Of a DNA stretch of 64,000 nucleotides, positions 26,868 through 33,815 are shown piece by piece. The notes under the pieces were generated by a model, which made no database searches, was not told where the DNA came from, and worked only from the letters and a program-made list of their open reading frames with translations. Source of the stretch: Empedobacter stercoris (lineage in GTDB: Bacteria > Bacteroidota > Bacteroidia > Flavobacteriales > Weeksellaceae); contig NZ_CP104209.1 in the NCBI RefSeq assembly GCF_025244765.1, positions 186,001 to 250,000 of the forward strand, in the 5' to 3' direction. The position numbers and the translations under genes were made by a program. Within the stretch, counting starts at the first letter, position 1. Each line of letters opens with the position of its first letter.

Positions 26868-28082
26868 TTATTTAGTTGGTCGATCAAAACCAAAAGTTTC
26901 TAAGCGACTATCTTTTTGGTTAAGAATAATATTTTTTAAAACTTGAGCTGCAACCATCGAAAAAGTAATCCCATTTCCCCCATAACCTAATGCAAATAAT
27001 GTTCGGTCACCTTTTTTCCAAGGACCCATATAAGGTAAACCATCATTTGTAGAGCTAAAAGTTCCGCACCAAGCCATTTCAGTATTAAATTCAATTTCTG
27101 GATATAATCTGCTAAATTTACGTTCAAGAGTTCTAATTTTTGCTCGAAGTAAATCATCTCTTTTATCAGGATTTTGAAAATCTTCATCTTCACCACCAAC
27201 TATCAATCGATTATCTTTTGTTGTTCGCATATAAAGATATGGTTCTGCTGTTTCCCATATTAAGCTACGATTTGGCCAAACCATTTTTTTATCAATGGGA
27301 GCCGAACAAATTGCGTAAGTAGATAATAAATTCATTACTTTTTTAGGTAGAAATTGACCTGCTTCAAAACCAGTAGCAACAATTACATATTTGCACGAAA
27401 TAGTATGTCCATGCTCGGTCAATAGTTCGCAATTGTTCTTATTTTCGTCTATTTTTTCCACTTTTGTATGGGTAAAAATCTGTAATTGATGTTTTTCTTG
27501 ATGATACTTTAATAAATTGATAGCGCCTTTATATGCATCCATCTGAGCAGAAGTATCATTTTGCAATGCTGCAATTCCGTCAATATTTTGGTAAGTTTTC
27601 AATTGCTTAGCATCTAAATACTTGACAGGCAAACCGACTTCTGTTCTTATTGTATATTCTTCATCTAACAATTTCACACCTTGCTGATTACTCGCTAATA
27701 AAACTGTAGGAACACGTGTAAAATCAGCATCAATATTAGTTTTTTTGAATATATTTTCTATAACTGTAATAGAATCCAAGCAATTAAAATAAGCATCAAT
27801 AGCAATTTTTTCGGGAACAATATTTACTAATTTACTTAACGGGGTATCAATTTCATATTGTAATTGAGCAGTACTTGCTGCAGAACTTCCTGTAGAAATT
27901 GTTCGTTTATCGATAAGAGCACATTCTATACCTGCTTCACATAATTCGTGCGCAACTAAAGCTCCTGTAATGCCGGAGCCAATTATAGCAACATCTATTT
28001 TAAAATCATTTCGAAGAGGATGATATAAATCAAAAAATTCGTTTTTAACAATCCAATAAGGTAATCCAGAATGTAAATCCAT
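26868..28082 (-). CDS. FAD-dependent oxidoreductase, DAO family (copy 2)
   Basis: 404 aa, beginning MDLHSGLPYWIVKNEFFDLY like the corrected start of copy 1 and about 85% identical throughout, including GSGITGALVAHEL and GYGGNGITFSMVAAQVL. Intact. Divergent from hydrolase copy 2, as in block 1. Many synonymous differences between the copies show that the duplication is old or that one copy came from a relative. Confidence 0.87.
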   Translation of the reverse strand: MDLHSGLPYWIVKNEFFDLYHPLRNDFKIDVAIIGSGITGALVAHELCEAGIECALIDKRTISTGSSAASTAQLQYEIDTPLSKLVNIVPEKIAIDAYFNCLDSITVIENIFKKTNIDADFTRVPTVLLASNQQGVKLLDEEYTIRTEVGLPVKYLDAKQLKTYQNIDGIAALQNDTSAQMDAYKGAINLLKYHQEKHQLQIFTHTKVEKIDENKNNCELLTEHGHTISCKYVIVATGFEAGQFLPKKVMNLLSTYAICSAPIDKKMVWPNRSLIWETAEPYLYMRTTKDNRLIVGGEDEDFQNPDKRDDLLRAKIRTLERKFSRLYPEIEFNTEMAWCGTFSSTNDGLPYMGPWKKGDRTLFALGYGGNGITFSMVAAQVLKNIILNQKDSRLETFGFDRPTK

Positions 28083-28259
28083 AGTTGCGAACTTGTTTAA
28101 GTTGAAATTTAGTTACCTAAAAAATCAAGCCAAATTTTGATTGTTGACTTTTTTATTACAGAAATCGCTAATATTTCATAATTGGCTTAATGATTGTGAT
28201 GAATATGATCATAATCTATCAGTTAGATTATTATTTATAAACCACTTAAAAATATTATT
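28083..28259. promoter_or_regulatory. Divergent promoter region, copy 2
   Basis: Counterpart of 6016-6187. It shares ATAATTGGCTTAATG (28178-28192) and the block leading into the hydrolase start (AAACCACTTAAAAATAT). Divergence outside these blocks makes them candidate regulatory sites. Confidence 0.4.
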
Positions 28260-29102
28260 ATGGCTAAATTAAAACGAAAAGATTATAAACTAAATTATAT
28301 CGATTACGGTAATAAACTTGCTCAACCCGTTATTTTGATTCATGGTTGGCCGCTTAGTTTACAATCGTGGGAATATCAAATTCCTAAAATTGTAGAAGCT
28401 GGTTTTCGTTGTATTGCCTATGATCGAAAAGGTTTTGGAAAATCTTGTGCGACATGGGATCGTTACGATTATGATGCATTGGCTGAAGATTTACATGCCT
28501 TGATTGATGATTTACAATTGGAAAATGTTGTGTTAGTAGGTTTTTCGATGGGTGGAGGAGAAGTTGTGCGTTATATTACCAATTATGGAAACAGTAATAT
28601 TTCGAAAATAGCATTGATCAGTTCAATTATTCCACTCGTAAAACAAACTGATGATAACGAATACGGCGTTCCACAAAAAGACTTAGATCAGATTGTTCAT
28701 CAACTTGAAACAAATCGTTTAGAATTTTTAGAAGGTTTTCATAAAGGTTTTTATAATCATGGCTTGTTAAAAAAATCTGTAAGCAAAGAACAATTAGATT
28801 TTGATTTTTCGGTTGCTTCGCATGCTTCACCTATTGCAACTTTGAGAGCTGCACGCTCTTGGATGGACACAGATTTTAGAGCTGAATGTAAAATGATAGA
28901 TGTTCCAACATTAATTATTCATGGAAAAGAGGATCAAACTGTACCAATTAAAACAGCTGGAGATCAAGCTGCAAAATTGATCGCGAAATCGACTTACATT
29001 GTGTATGACGATGCGCCGCATGGATTGAATATAACTCATAAAGAACAGTTGAATATGGATTTGATTGAGTTTTTGTTAAATATCGAACATAAAAAAGAGT
29101 AG
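28260..29102 (+). CDS. Alpha/beta hydrolase, haloperoxidase-like (copy 2)
   Basis: 280 aa, about 90% identical to the copy at 6188-7030. The nucleophile elbow GFSMGGGEV, acid HGKEDQTVP and His in DDAPHGLNITH are all retained. It lies 3 bp before the broken lipocalin, so its own operon has lost its second product. Presumably active. Confidence 0.9.
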   Translation: MAKLKRKDYKLNYIDYGNKLAQPVILIHGWPLSLQSWEYQIPKIVEAGFRCIAYDRKGFGKSCATWDRYDYDALAEDLHALIDDLQLENVVLVGFSMGGGEVVRYITNYGNSNISKIALISSIIPLVKQTDDNEYGVPQKDLDQIVHQLETNRLEFLEGFHKGFYNHGLLKKSVSKEQLDFDFSVASHASPIATLRAARSWMDTDFRAECKMIDVPTLIIHGKEDQTVPIKTAGDQAAKLIAKSTYIVYDDAPHGLNITHKEQLNMDLIEFLLNIEHKKE

Positions 29103-29105
29103 AAG

Positions 29106-29286
29106 ATGGGAAAAGTAAATAAAACAATTGTTTCTAGTTTGGCAATTGCTGGTTTAGGAGGACTTTGCTATGCTTGGCTTAATTTTAGAAAAGTAAAAAT
29201 ACCAACTTATGTAGAAGGTTGTTTTAGTTTTTGATCAAAACAATAATGTTGATAATCAATCCAAACAGAATTTTGATGTAAATCAT
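29106..29286 (+). pseudogene. Broken lipocalin (copy 2)
   Basis: The first 37 codons (MGKVNKTIVSSLAIAGLGGL onward to VKIPTYVE) match the anchor and start of the lipocalin at 7033. The frame then reaches TGA at 29232. A shifted frame after that still reads FDQNNNVDN and later NHCGY, resembling FDPQQY and HNRGY of the intact gene with about 45 residues missing. The IS481-type element begins right at that point. I infer internal deletion and frameshift plus IS insertion, with the 3' half lost. Confidence 0.7.
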
Positions 29287-30294
29287 TGTGGGTACGTCAT
29301 ATCCTCGTAGACTAAATTAGTAAAAAACTAATATAGCTTTATGATGATTAAAAAGACAAAAGAAATAGCAGCTTATTTAACTTATAGTAAAAAACTACAA
29401 GTTCTAAAATATGCCAAAGAATATGGAAATAACTCTATAGCATATAAATTTTTTGGCGTGAAAAAGAGTACATTTTATAAATGGAAAAAGGCATATGATG
29501 AACATGGAGAAGAAGGTTTACTTAGAAAAAAACCAACTCCTCGTACATTTCCCAATCAAATCAAGCAAGAAATTGTAAATAAAGTATTAGAACTTCGAAA
29601 AGAACATAAATTAGGGACTTGGCGAATTAAATGGTATTTAGAACGTTATCATGATATTTTAATATCAGAATCAAGTGTTTATCGTATTCTAAAACGCAAT
29701 AATGTAGGTCGATTAGACAGAAAGGCAACTAGAAGAGCTATGCATAGTATTCGATATGAAAAAGAAACACCAGGTCATCATGTACAGGTTGATGTTAAAT
29801 TTCTAATTTTTCAAGATGCAAATGGCCATAAAATCAAGAGATTTCAATATACAGCAATTGATGATGCTACACGAATTAGAGCGCTTAAAATCTATGAAAA
29901 GCACAATCAATTAAGTTCAATTGATTTCATAAATTATGTTGTAGATAAATTTCCTTTCAGAATTAATACAATTCAAACAGATAACGGACATGAATTTCAA
30001 TCAAAATTTCATTGGCATGTTCAAGATTTAGGAATGAGACACCGATTTATAAAAGTAGGAACGCCTCAGTTAAATGGGAAAGTTGAACGATCTCATTTAA
30101 CTGATAAAAAAGAGTTTTATCAACTTTTAAGCTATACTGATGATGTCGATCTAAATCAAAAATTAGAACAATGGGAAAAATTTTATAATTTCAATAGACC
30201 ACATTTTTCATTTAAAGGATAAACACCTTATGAAATACTAAAATCTAAACTAAAATAATTATATTTAAAGTCTACGAAGTCATGAAGTACGACA
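29287..30294 (+). mobile_element. IS481-type insertion sequence
   Basis: A ~1.0-kb element. Imperfect terminal inverted repeats begin TGTGGGTACGTCATATCC at the left (29287) and, reverse-complemented, TGTCGTACTTCATGACTTCG at the right (ending 30294); the inner CGTAGACT is identical. Both ends start 5'-TGT, as is usual for IS481. No convincing target duplication is visible, and the left border lies in the decayed lipocalin, so the exact outer left base is uncertain by a few bases. Confidence 0.75.
29341..30222 (+). CDS. IS481-family transposase with a premature stop near its C terminus
   Basis: 293 aa. It has an N-terminal helix-turn-helix (VKKSTFYKWKKAYDEHGEEG), then the DDE core: Asp in HVQVDVKFLIF, Asp in TIQTDNGHEF and Glu in LNGKVERSHLTDKKEFYQ. 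The frame stops at TAA 30220-30222, but the next codons read TPYEILKSKLK then TAA at 30256. The relic at 20003-20071 reads FKGKTPYEILKS without that stop, so a Lys codon AAA became TAA here. Only 12 residues are lost, so activity may or may not survive. Confidence 0.88.
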   Translation: MMIKKTKEIAAYLTYSKKLQVLKYAKEYGNNSIAYKFFGVKKSTFYKWKKAYDEHGEEGLLRKKPTPRTFPNQIKQEIVNKVLELRKEHKLGTWRIKWYLERYHDILISESSVYRILKRNNVGRLDRKATRRAMHSIRYEKETPGHHVQVDVKFLIFQDANGHKIKRFQYTAIDDATRIRALKIYEKHNQLSSIDFINYVVDKFPFRINTIQTDNGHEFQSKFHWHVQDLGMRHRFIKVGTPQLNGKVERSHLTDKKEFYQLLSYTDDVDLNQKLEQWEKFYNFNRPHFSFKG

Positions 30295-30297
30295 TAA

Positions 30298-30391
30298 CAT
30301 AATTTTTAATAAGTGTTACTTCCCGATGCAGAAAGTATAAAAGCCTTTATTTATCAATAGTGTAGGGGAGTGTGGTGTACTATTGGTGTAC
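30298..30391. repeat. Partial third copy of the TA-flanking repeat
   Basis: GATGCAGAAAGTATAAAAGC and the GT-rich end GTGTAGGGGAGTGTGGTGTA match the right part of the repeats at 8542-8892 and 10268-10620. Its left part (AATTTTTAATAAGTGTTACT) resembles 8415-8435. It adjoins the IS right end and precedes the abiEi gene, so again it borders a toxin-antitoxin-type locus. Confidence 0.6.
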
Positions 30392-30473
30392 AAAAAGTAT
30401 TAATATTTTAACGAAATATTAGCAATATCCGATAAAAGAATCAATCTTAATTATTACAATTTAATATTACTGA

Positions 30474-31094
30474 TTAAATAATTCTTGATTTGTTTTGCTC
30501 TTTAATGATATTAATAATTTGTTTTTGAATCCAAACAGGAGCGTACTTTAATTGTTTTTGAACCACTTCATTATTTAATTGTTGCACGTTAGGTTGTATT
30601 TGAATTAAGAATTCATCTGTCACGTTTTTTTGACCTATTTCTTTAAAAGCCTGAACAATTAAGTGTAATAATTCATCTTTAATGACAAAGCTTTTAGGAA
30701 CTGTTTTTTTGAATTGAATGGTACGATTCCCTATTTTTATTTCGCGTTGTGATCCATCAGTTAGATATACAGCTTTTAAAGGAACCTGAGTTGTTAATCC
30801 TAATAAATATAAAGCCAAAACTCCTGAGGGAGAAATACGTGCCTTATCTCGTTGTGCGATTTGTTTCGCTATTTCTTCAGTTGTGGGATAAATAGTACCT
30901 AACAACGGATCTTTTTTAGGTTTAAGATAAATACCTTGAGCTAAACGCTCAACTAAACCTTCTTTTTCTAAACGAGAAAGTACTTTACGGATGTTATCTG
31001 AAGAGCCATATTTTGAAAAATCAGCTAAAAAAAATATTTTGCCAAAAGATGATTTTGAAATCTTTGTTTCTATTTGATTTTTAGCTGATTTCAT
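30474..31094 (-). CDS. AbiEi-like transcriptional regulator/antitoxin (DUF6088 type)
   Basis: 206 aa. The N-terminal winged helix reads FFLADFSKYGSSDNIRKVLS then LEKEGLVERLAQGIYLKPKK; the middle SGVLALYLLGLTTQVPLKAV is typical of AbiEi/DUF6088 proteins. In type IV systems AbiEi represses its own promoter and opposes the AbiEii nucleotidyltransferase toxin. No AbiEii gene follows, so this is a solitary copy. Its promoter holds a perfect 12-bp inverted repeat (31115-31143). Two fragments of a second copy flank the hipBST genes. Confidence 0.82.
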   Translation of the reverse strand: MKSAKNQIETKISKSSFGKIFFLADFSKYGSSDNIRKVLSRLEKEGLVERLAQGIYLKPKKDPLLGTIYPTTEEIAKQIAQRDKARISPSGVLALYLLGLTTQVPLKAVYLTDGSQREIKIGNRTIQFKKTVPKSFVIKDELLHLIVQAFKEIGQKNVTDEFLIQIQPNVQQLNNEVVQKQLKYAPVWIQKQIINIIKEQNKSRII

Positions 31095-31114
31095 TTTGTT
31101 TTTGGTTAATTTTA

Positions 31115-31143
31115 TGTCACAAATTTAGTGAAAATTTGTGACA
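31115..31143. promoter_or_regulatory. Inverted-repeat operator of abiEi
   Basis: TGTCACAAATTT (31115-31126) and AAATTTGTGACA (31132-31143) are perfect 12-bp arms with a 5-bp spacer, 20 bp before the abiEi start. AbiEi proteins are known to bind inverted repeats in their own promoter. A near-identical site precedes the second abiEi fragment (33777-33805). Confidence 0.75.
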
Positions 31144-31242
31144 AAATTTAATTTTAAAAATGTAAATATAGTAATTCTATATCTTGTAATTTTCGCCCAA
31201 ATTCATCATCTGCTGCTAGTTTGAAAAGATCATCTTGTAAAC

Positions 31243-31357
31243 CTAGGGGTGTACTTTAATTGTTTTTTGAATGACTACATTATTTAATTGTAGCACAGTA
31301 GAATGTATTAGATTTATGAATTCATCTTTCACGTTTTTTTGGCCTATTTCTTTAAAA
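31243..31357 (-). pseudogene. C-terminal fragment of a second abiEi gene
   Basis: Minus-strand translation FKEIGQKNVKDEFINLIHST, then VLQLNNVVIQKTIKVHP and a stop, aligns with FKEIGQKNVTDEFLIQIQPN and VQQLNNEVVQKQLKYAP near the C terminus of the intact gene; the DNA also matches. The reading upstream of it (31358-31434) has no AbiEi similarity. Its N-terminal partner is probably the fragment at 33688-33759. Confidence 0.75.
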
Positions 31358-31525
31358 ATGCACTGTCTTTTAAAGTGTATAAGTTTACAAATATAGCTTG
31401 GGTTAGCTTTTTCAAATCCATCTAACCTCCCCATTATTTTGTTCTGTTTTCAAATTAAGATTTATTAAGTGTAATATATTGCACTATTTATTGATTCTTA
31501 CATATCAAACCTAAAATATTCTTCA

Positions 31526-31549
31526 AAAAGTGCAATTAGTTGCACTTTT
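31526..31549. promoter_or_regulatory. hipB operator palindrome
   Basis: AAAAGTGCAA (31526-31535) and TTGCACTTTT (31540-31549) are perfect 10-bp arms around TTAG. Half-sites recur nearby (TTGCACTA at 31478, AAAAGTGC at 31587), as in hip operators where HipB binds several sites. It lies 50 bp before the corrected hipB start. Confidence 0.7.
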
Positions 31550-31598
31550 CTTGTTTTGTATCAAATTTCTTTCTAAATTTACATTAAAAGTGCTTTAT

Positions 31599-31805
31599 AT
31601 GACACTATTGTTAATTGAACAAATAAAAGAACGACGTAAAGTTTTAGCGATATCACAAGAAACTTTAGCAGATATTTCGGGTGTAGGTTTACGTACATTA
31701 AAACAATTTGAAAGTGGTAAAGGTAATCCAACTTTAGAAACGCTTCAAAAGTTGTGTGATGCATTGGGATTAGAGTTGAAATTAGAAGTTAAAACGATTG
31801 AATAA
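31599..31805 (+). CDS. hipB: HipB-type antitoxin/repressor
   Basis: 68-aa Cro/C1 helix-turn-helix protein (IKERRKVLAISQETLADISG, then LRTLKQFESGKGNPTLETLQ). The start ATG 31599 (MTLLLIEQIKERRK) is chosen over 31530, because the longer frame would place the operator palindrome inside the gene. In HipBST systems HipB is the DNA-binding partner that represses the operon. The stop overlaps the hipS start by one base. Confidence 0.88.
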   Translation: MTLLLIEQIKERRKVLAISQETLADISGVGLRTLKQFESGKGNPTLETLQKLCDALGLELKLEVKTIE

Positions 31806-32125
31806 TGAGAGTAGCAAATATCCTATACAAAGGCAAAAAAGCAGGCATATTATCTCAATTAGATAATGGTAGCTTTCATTTTAGCTATATTCAAGATTGG
31901 TTATCGGATGATTCTAAACCTTCTATAAGTTTAACATTGCCTAAAAATCAAATTGAATTCGAATCAGAATCATTATTTCCTTTTTTCTATCATCTATTAC
32001 CTGAAGGTGTAAATAAACGAATGATTTGTAAAACGTTCAAGATCGACGAAGATGATGCTTTTGGTATTTTACTACAAGCATCTAAAGTAGATACAGTGGG
32101 TGCAGTAACAATAGAAAGAATGTAA
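31805..32125 (+). CDS. hipS: HipS, separate HipA N-terminal subdomain
   Basis: 106 aa corresponding to N-subdomain 1 of HipA only: ANILYKGKKAGILSQLDNG, SISLTLPKNQ, then LFPFFYHLLPEGVNKRMI and a DDAFGILL...DTVGAV motif. In the E. coli O127 hipBST system this small protein, not HipB, is the main antitoxin of the HipT kinase. Gene order hipB-hipS-hipT and spacing (1-bp overlap, 1-bp gap) match that system. Confidence 0.88.
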   Translation: MRVANILYKGKKAGILSQLDNGSFHFSYIQDWLSDDSKPSISLTLPKNQIEFESESLFPFFYHLLPEGVNKRMICKTFKIDEDDAFGILLQASKVDTVGAVTIERM

Positions 32126-32126
32126 C

Positions 32127-33113
32127 ATGAAAATAGAATTAAATAATTGCCCAGGTTCTTTAAAAGAAAATTTTAATGCGTACAGTCCTGTTGTTCTAAA
32201 GAAAATGTTTAATGGTAAAAAGGTAAGTCCATTTTTAAATTATACTTCGCCAACTGATCGTAAGGATAAAAGTAGTTTTAACCAAAATCAAACACATATT
32301 TCTATTTCGGGATTTCAAGAGAAATATTCTTTAATTCTTGATGGAAATGAATTACGATTAACGAATGAAAAGGAAAGCGGTCAATATATACTGAAACCGA
32401 TTTCTGATTTACCTAAAAACAGTGAATTTGCACCAGCTAACGAACATTTGACGATGCAAATTGCTAAACAAATTTTTAAAATTGAAACAGCAGAAAATGC
32501 GTTAGTTTTTTTTAAAGATGGAAGTCCAGCATACTTTACTAAACGATTTGATTATGATGGATATGGAAATAAATTAGCAGTAGAGGATTTCGCTTCTTTA
32601 TTAGGGAAATCACCTGCGACAGATGGAGAACAATACAAGTACGAAGGTAATTACTTAGAATTGTTTGATGCCTTGAAAAAATATGTACCAGCTTGGAAAG
32701 TAGAAGCACCTAAGCTATATACATTAATCGTATTCAATTACCTGTTTTCAAATGGAGATGCTCATTTAAAGAATTTTTCTTTAATAGAAACTCAGCAAGG
32801 CGATTTTAAACTAAGTCCAGCTTATGATTTATTGAATACCAAAATTCATATTGACGATGCAGATTTTGCATTAAAAGAAGGATTATTACCAAAATCAATC
32901 TCAAAAGGTAAAATAATAGACCAATTATTTATTTTAGGAGAGAAAGCTGAAATGACAGAAAAATCAATTATAAAAGTCATTCAAAATTTAACATCCAAAG
33001 AAGATAAAGTACAAGATTTGATTGATAAATCGTACTTATCAGAAAAGTTAAAACGTAATTATTTGCAAAGTTATCAGCATCGATTGAAGAAATTAAGAAT
33101 AGTTACAGAGTAA
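32127..33113 (+). CDS. hipT: HipT Ser/Thr kinase toxin
   Basis: 328-aa HipA-like kinase lacking the N-terminal subdomain, which HipS supplies. The Gly-rich loop carries an S-I-S motif (Ser59, Ser61, in HISISGFQEKYS), like the autophosphorylated Ser57/Ser59 of E. coli HipT. The catalytic loop is NGDAHLKNFS (Asp211), with the metal-binding SPAYDL (Asp234). The characterised HipT phosphorylates tryptophanyl-tRNA synthetase; whether this one shares that target is unknown. All motifs are intact. Confidence 0.9.
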   Translation: MKIELNNCPGSLKENFNAYSPVVLKKMFNGKKVSPFLNYTSPTDRKDKSSFNQNQTHISISGFQEKYSLILDGNELRLTNEKESGQYILKPISDLPKNSEFAPANEHLTMQIAKQIFKIETAENALVFFKDGSPAYFTKRFDYDGYGNKLAVEDFASLLGKSPATDGEQYKYEGNYLELFDALKKYVPAWKVEAPKLYTLIVFNYLFSNGDAHLKNFSLIETQQGDFKLSPAYDLLNTKIHIDDADFALKEGLLPKSISKGKIIDQLFILGEKAEMTEKSIIKVIQNLTSKEDKVQDLIDKSYLSEKLKRNYLQSYQHRLKKLRIVTE

Positions 33114-33231
33114 AAAAAATGAACAAGAAGATTTCCTTAGCGCATTTTTTATAATTTATCATATAAGGAAAATAGAGTAGGTTATTCCTTCTTTTCGACG
33201 TAATTTTATAAGTGAAATAATAGAAATAAAA

Positions 33232-33564
33232 ATGAAAAAAATAAATATTACAACTTTAGATCACTTAGATCAAATTGATCAAGCATCTTTTAATCAACCA
33301 AAAATTATTTATAAACACAGCACAACTTGTGGATTATGTGATATTATTTGGGATATTGTAAAAGAAAGCGACTTTGAACTGAATTATTTAGATTTATTAG
33401 CGTTTAGACCACTCTCTAATGAGATTGAACGACGATACAATGTTCAGCACGAATCACCGCAAATCCTTATTATAAAAGATGGAAAATGTGTGTACAATGC
33501 ATCGCATCGTAAAATAAAAAATGAAGAAATTCAGAAACAATTAGATCAATTAGTTAATTTATAA
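33232..33564 (+). CDS. ytxJ: YtxJ/BrxC-type bacilliredoxin
   Basis: 110-aa thioredoxin-fold protein: LDQIDQASFNQPKIIYKHST then a CGLC active site (residues 31-34 region) and a cis-Pro loop in VQHESPQILIIKDGKCVYNA. YtxJ/BrxC proteins remove bacillithiol from oxidised protein thiols; several Bacteroidota make bacillithiol. The second Cys differs from the usual monothiol arrangement. The gene is separated from hipT by 118 bp and followed by a terminator. Confidence 0.82.
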   Translation: MKKINITTLDHLDQIDQASFNQPKIIYKHSTTCGLCDIIWDIVKESDFELNYLDLLAFRPLSNEIERRYNVQHESPQILIIKDGKCVYNASHRKIKNEEIQKQLDQLVNL

Positions 33565-33596
33565 GGTATTTAAGAAGTAATTAATGTTCAAATATT

Positions 33597-33652
33597 AAAT
33601 GTCCGTTATTACATGCAAAACATATTAAATTGTATGAAATAACGGACATTTT
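33597..33652. terminator. Terminator after ytxJ
   Basis: AAATGTCCGTTATT (33597-33610) pairs with the arm ending ATAACGGACATTTT (33639-33652) around a partly paired loop; a T tract follows. Confidence 0.7.
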
Positions 33653-33687
33653 AAGTTATGGATTTTAAAATTTTGAATATTGTAAAC

Positions 33688-33759
33688 TCAAAAAATTATT
33701 TCGCCAAAAGGTGATTTTGAAATTTTTGTTTCTATTTGATTTTTAGATTTTTCTGTCAT
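33688..33759 (-). pseudogene. N-terminal fragment of a second abiEi gene
   Basis: Minus strand from ATG 33759: MTEKSKNQIETKISKSPFGE then IIF and TGA. This matches the intact gene's MKSAKNQIETKISKSSFGKI. Upstream at 33777-33805 lies the same type of operator as for the intact copy. The rest of the gene is missing here; a C-terminal piece in the same orientation lies 2.3 kb away at 31243-31357. Confidence 0.8.
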
Positions 33760-33776
33760 ATTTATACTGTAATAAT

Positions 33777-33805
33777 TGTCACAAATTTTGTTGATTTTTG
33801 TGACA
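33777..33805. promoter_or_regulatory. Operator of the broken second abiEi
   Basis: TGTCACAAATTTT (33777-33789) and ATTTTTGTGACA (33794-33805) repeat the inverted-repeat operator at 31115-31143 with one mismatch, 18 bp before the fragment's start codon. The intact AbiEi could still bind here. Confidence 0.65.
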
Positions 33806-33815
33806 AAAAATTAGA

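Larger units (their letters stand above)
31095..31598. other. Intergenic region with operators and an abiEi remnant
   Basis: Holds the abiEi operator (31115-31143), the C-terminal fragment of a second abiEi (31243-31357), and the hipB control region (31526-31598). A short minus-strand reading between 31147 and 31240 (LFKLAADDEFGRKLQDIELL) looks protein-like but is not assignable. No other gene is supported. Confidence 0.55.

Noticed and set aside
29287-30294. Target-site duplication of the IS481-type element
   Set aside because: Flanks (AATCAT left, TAACAT right) share only a trinucleotide, and the left flank is decayed lipocalin sequence, so no duplication can be claimed.
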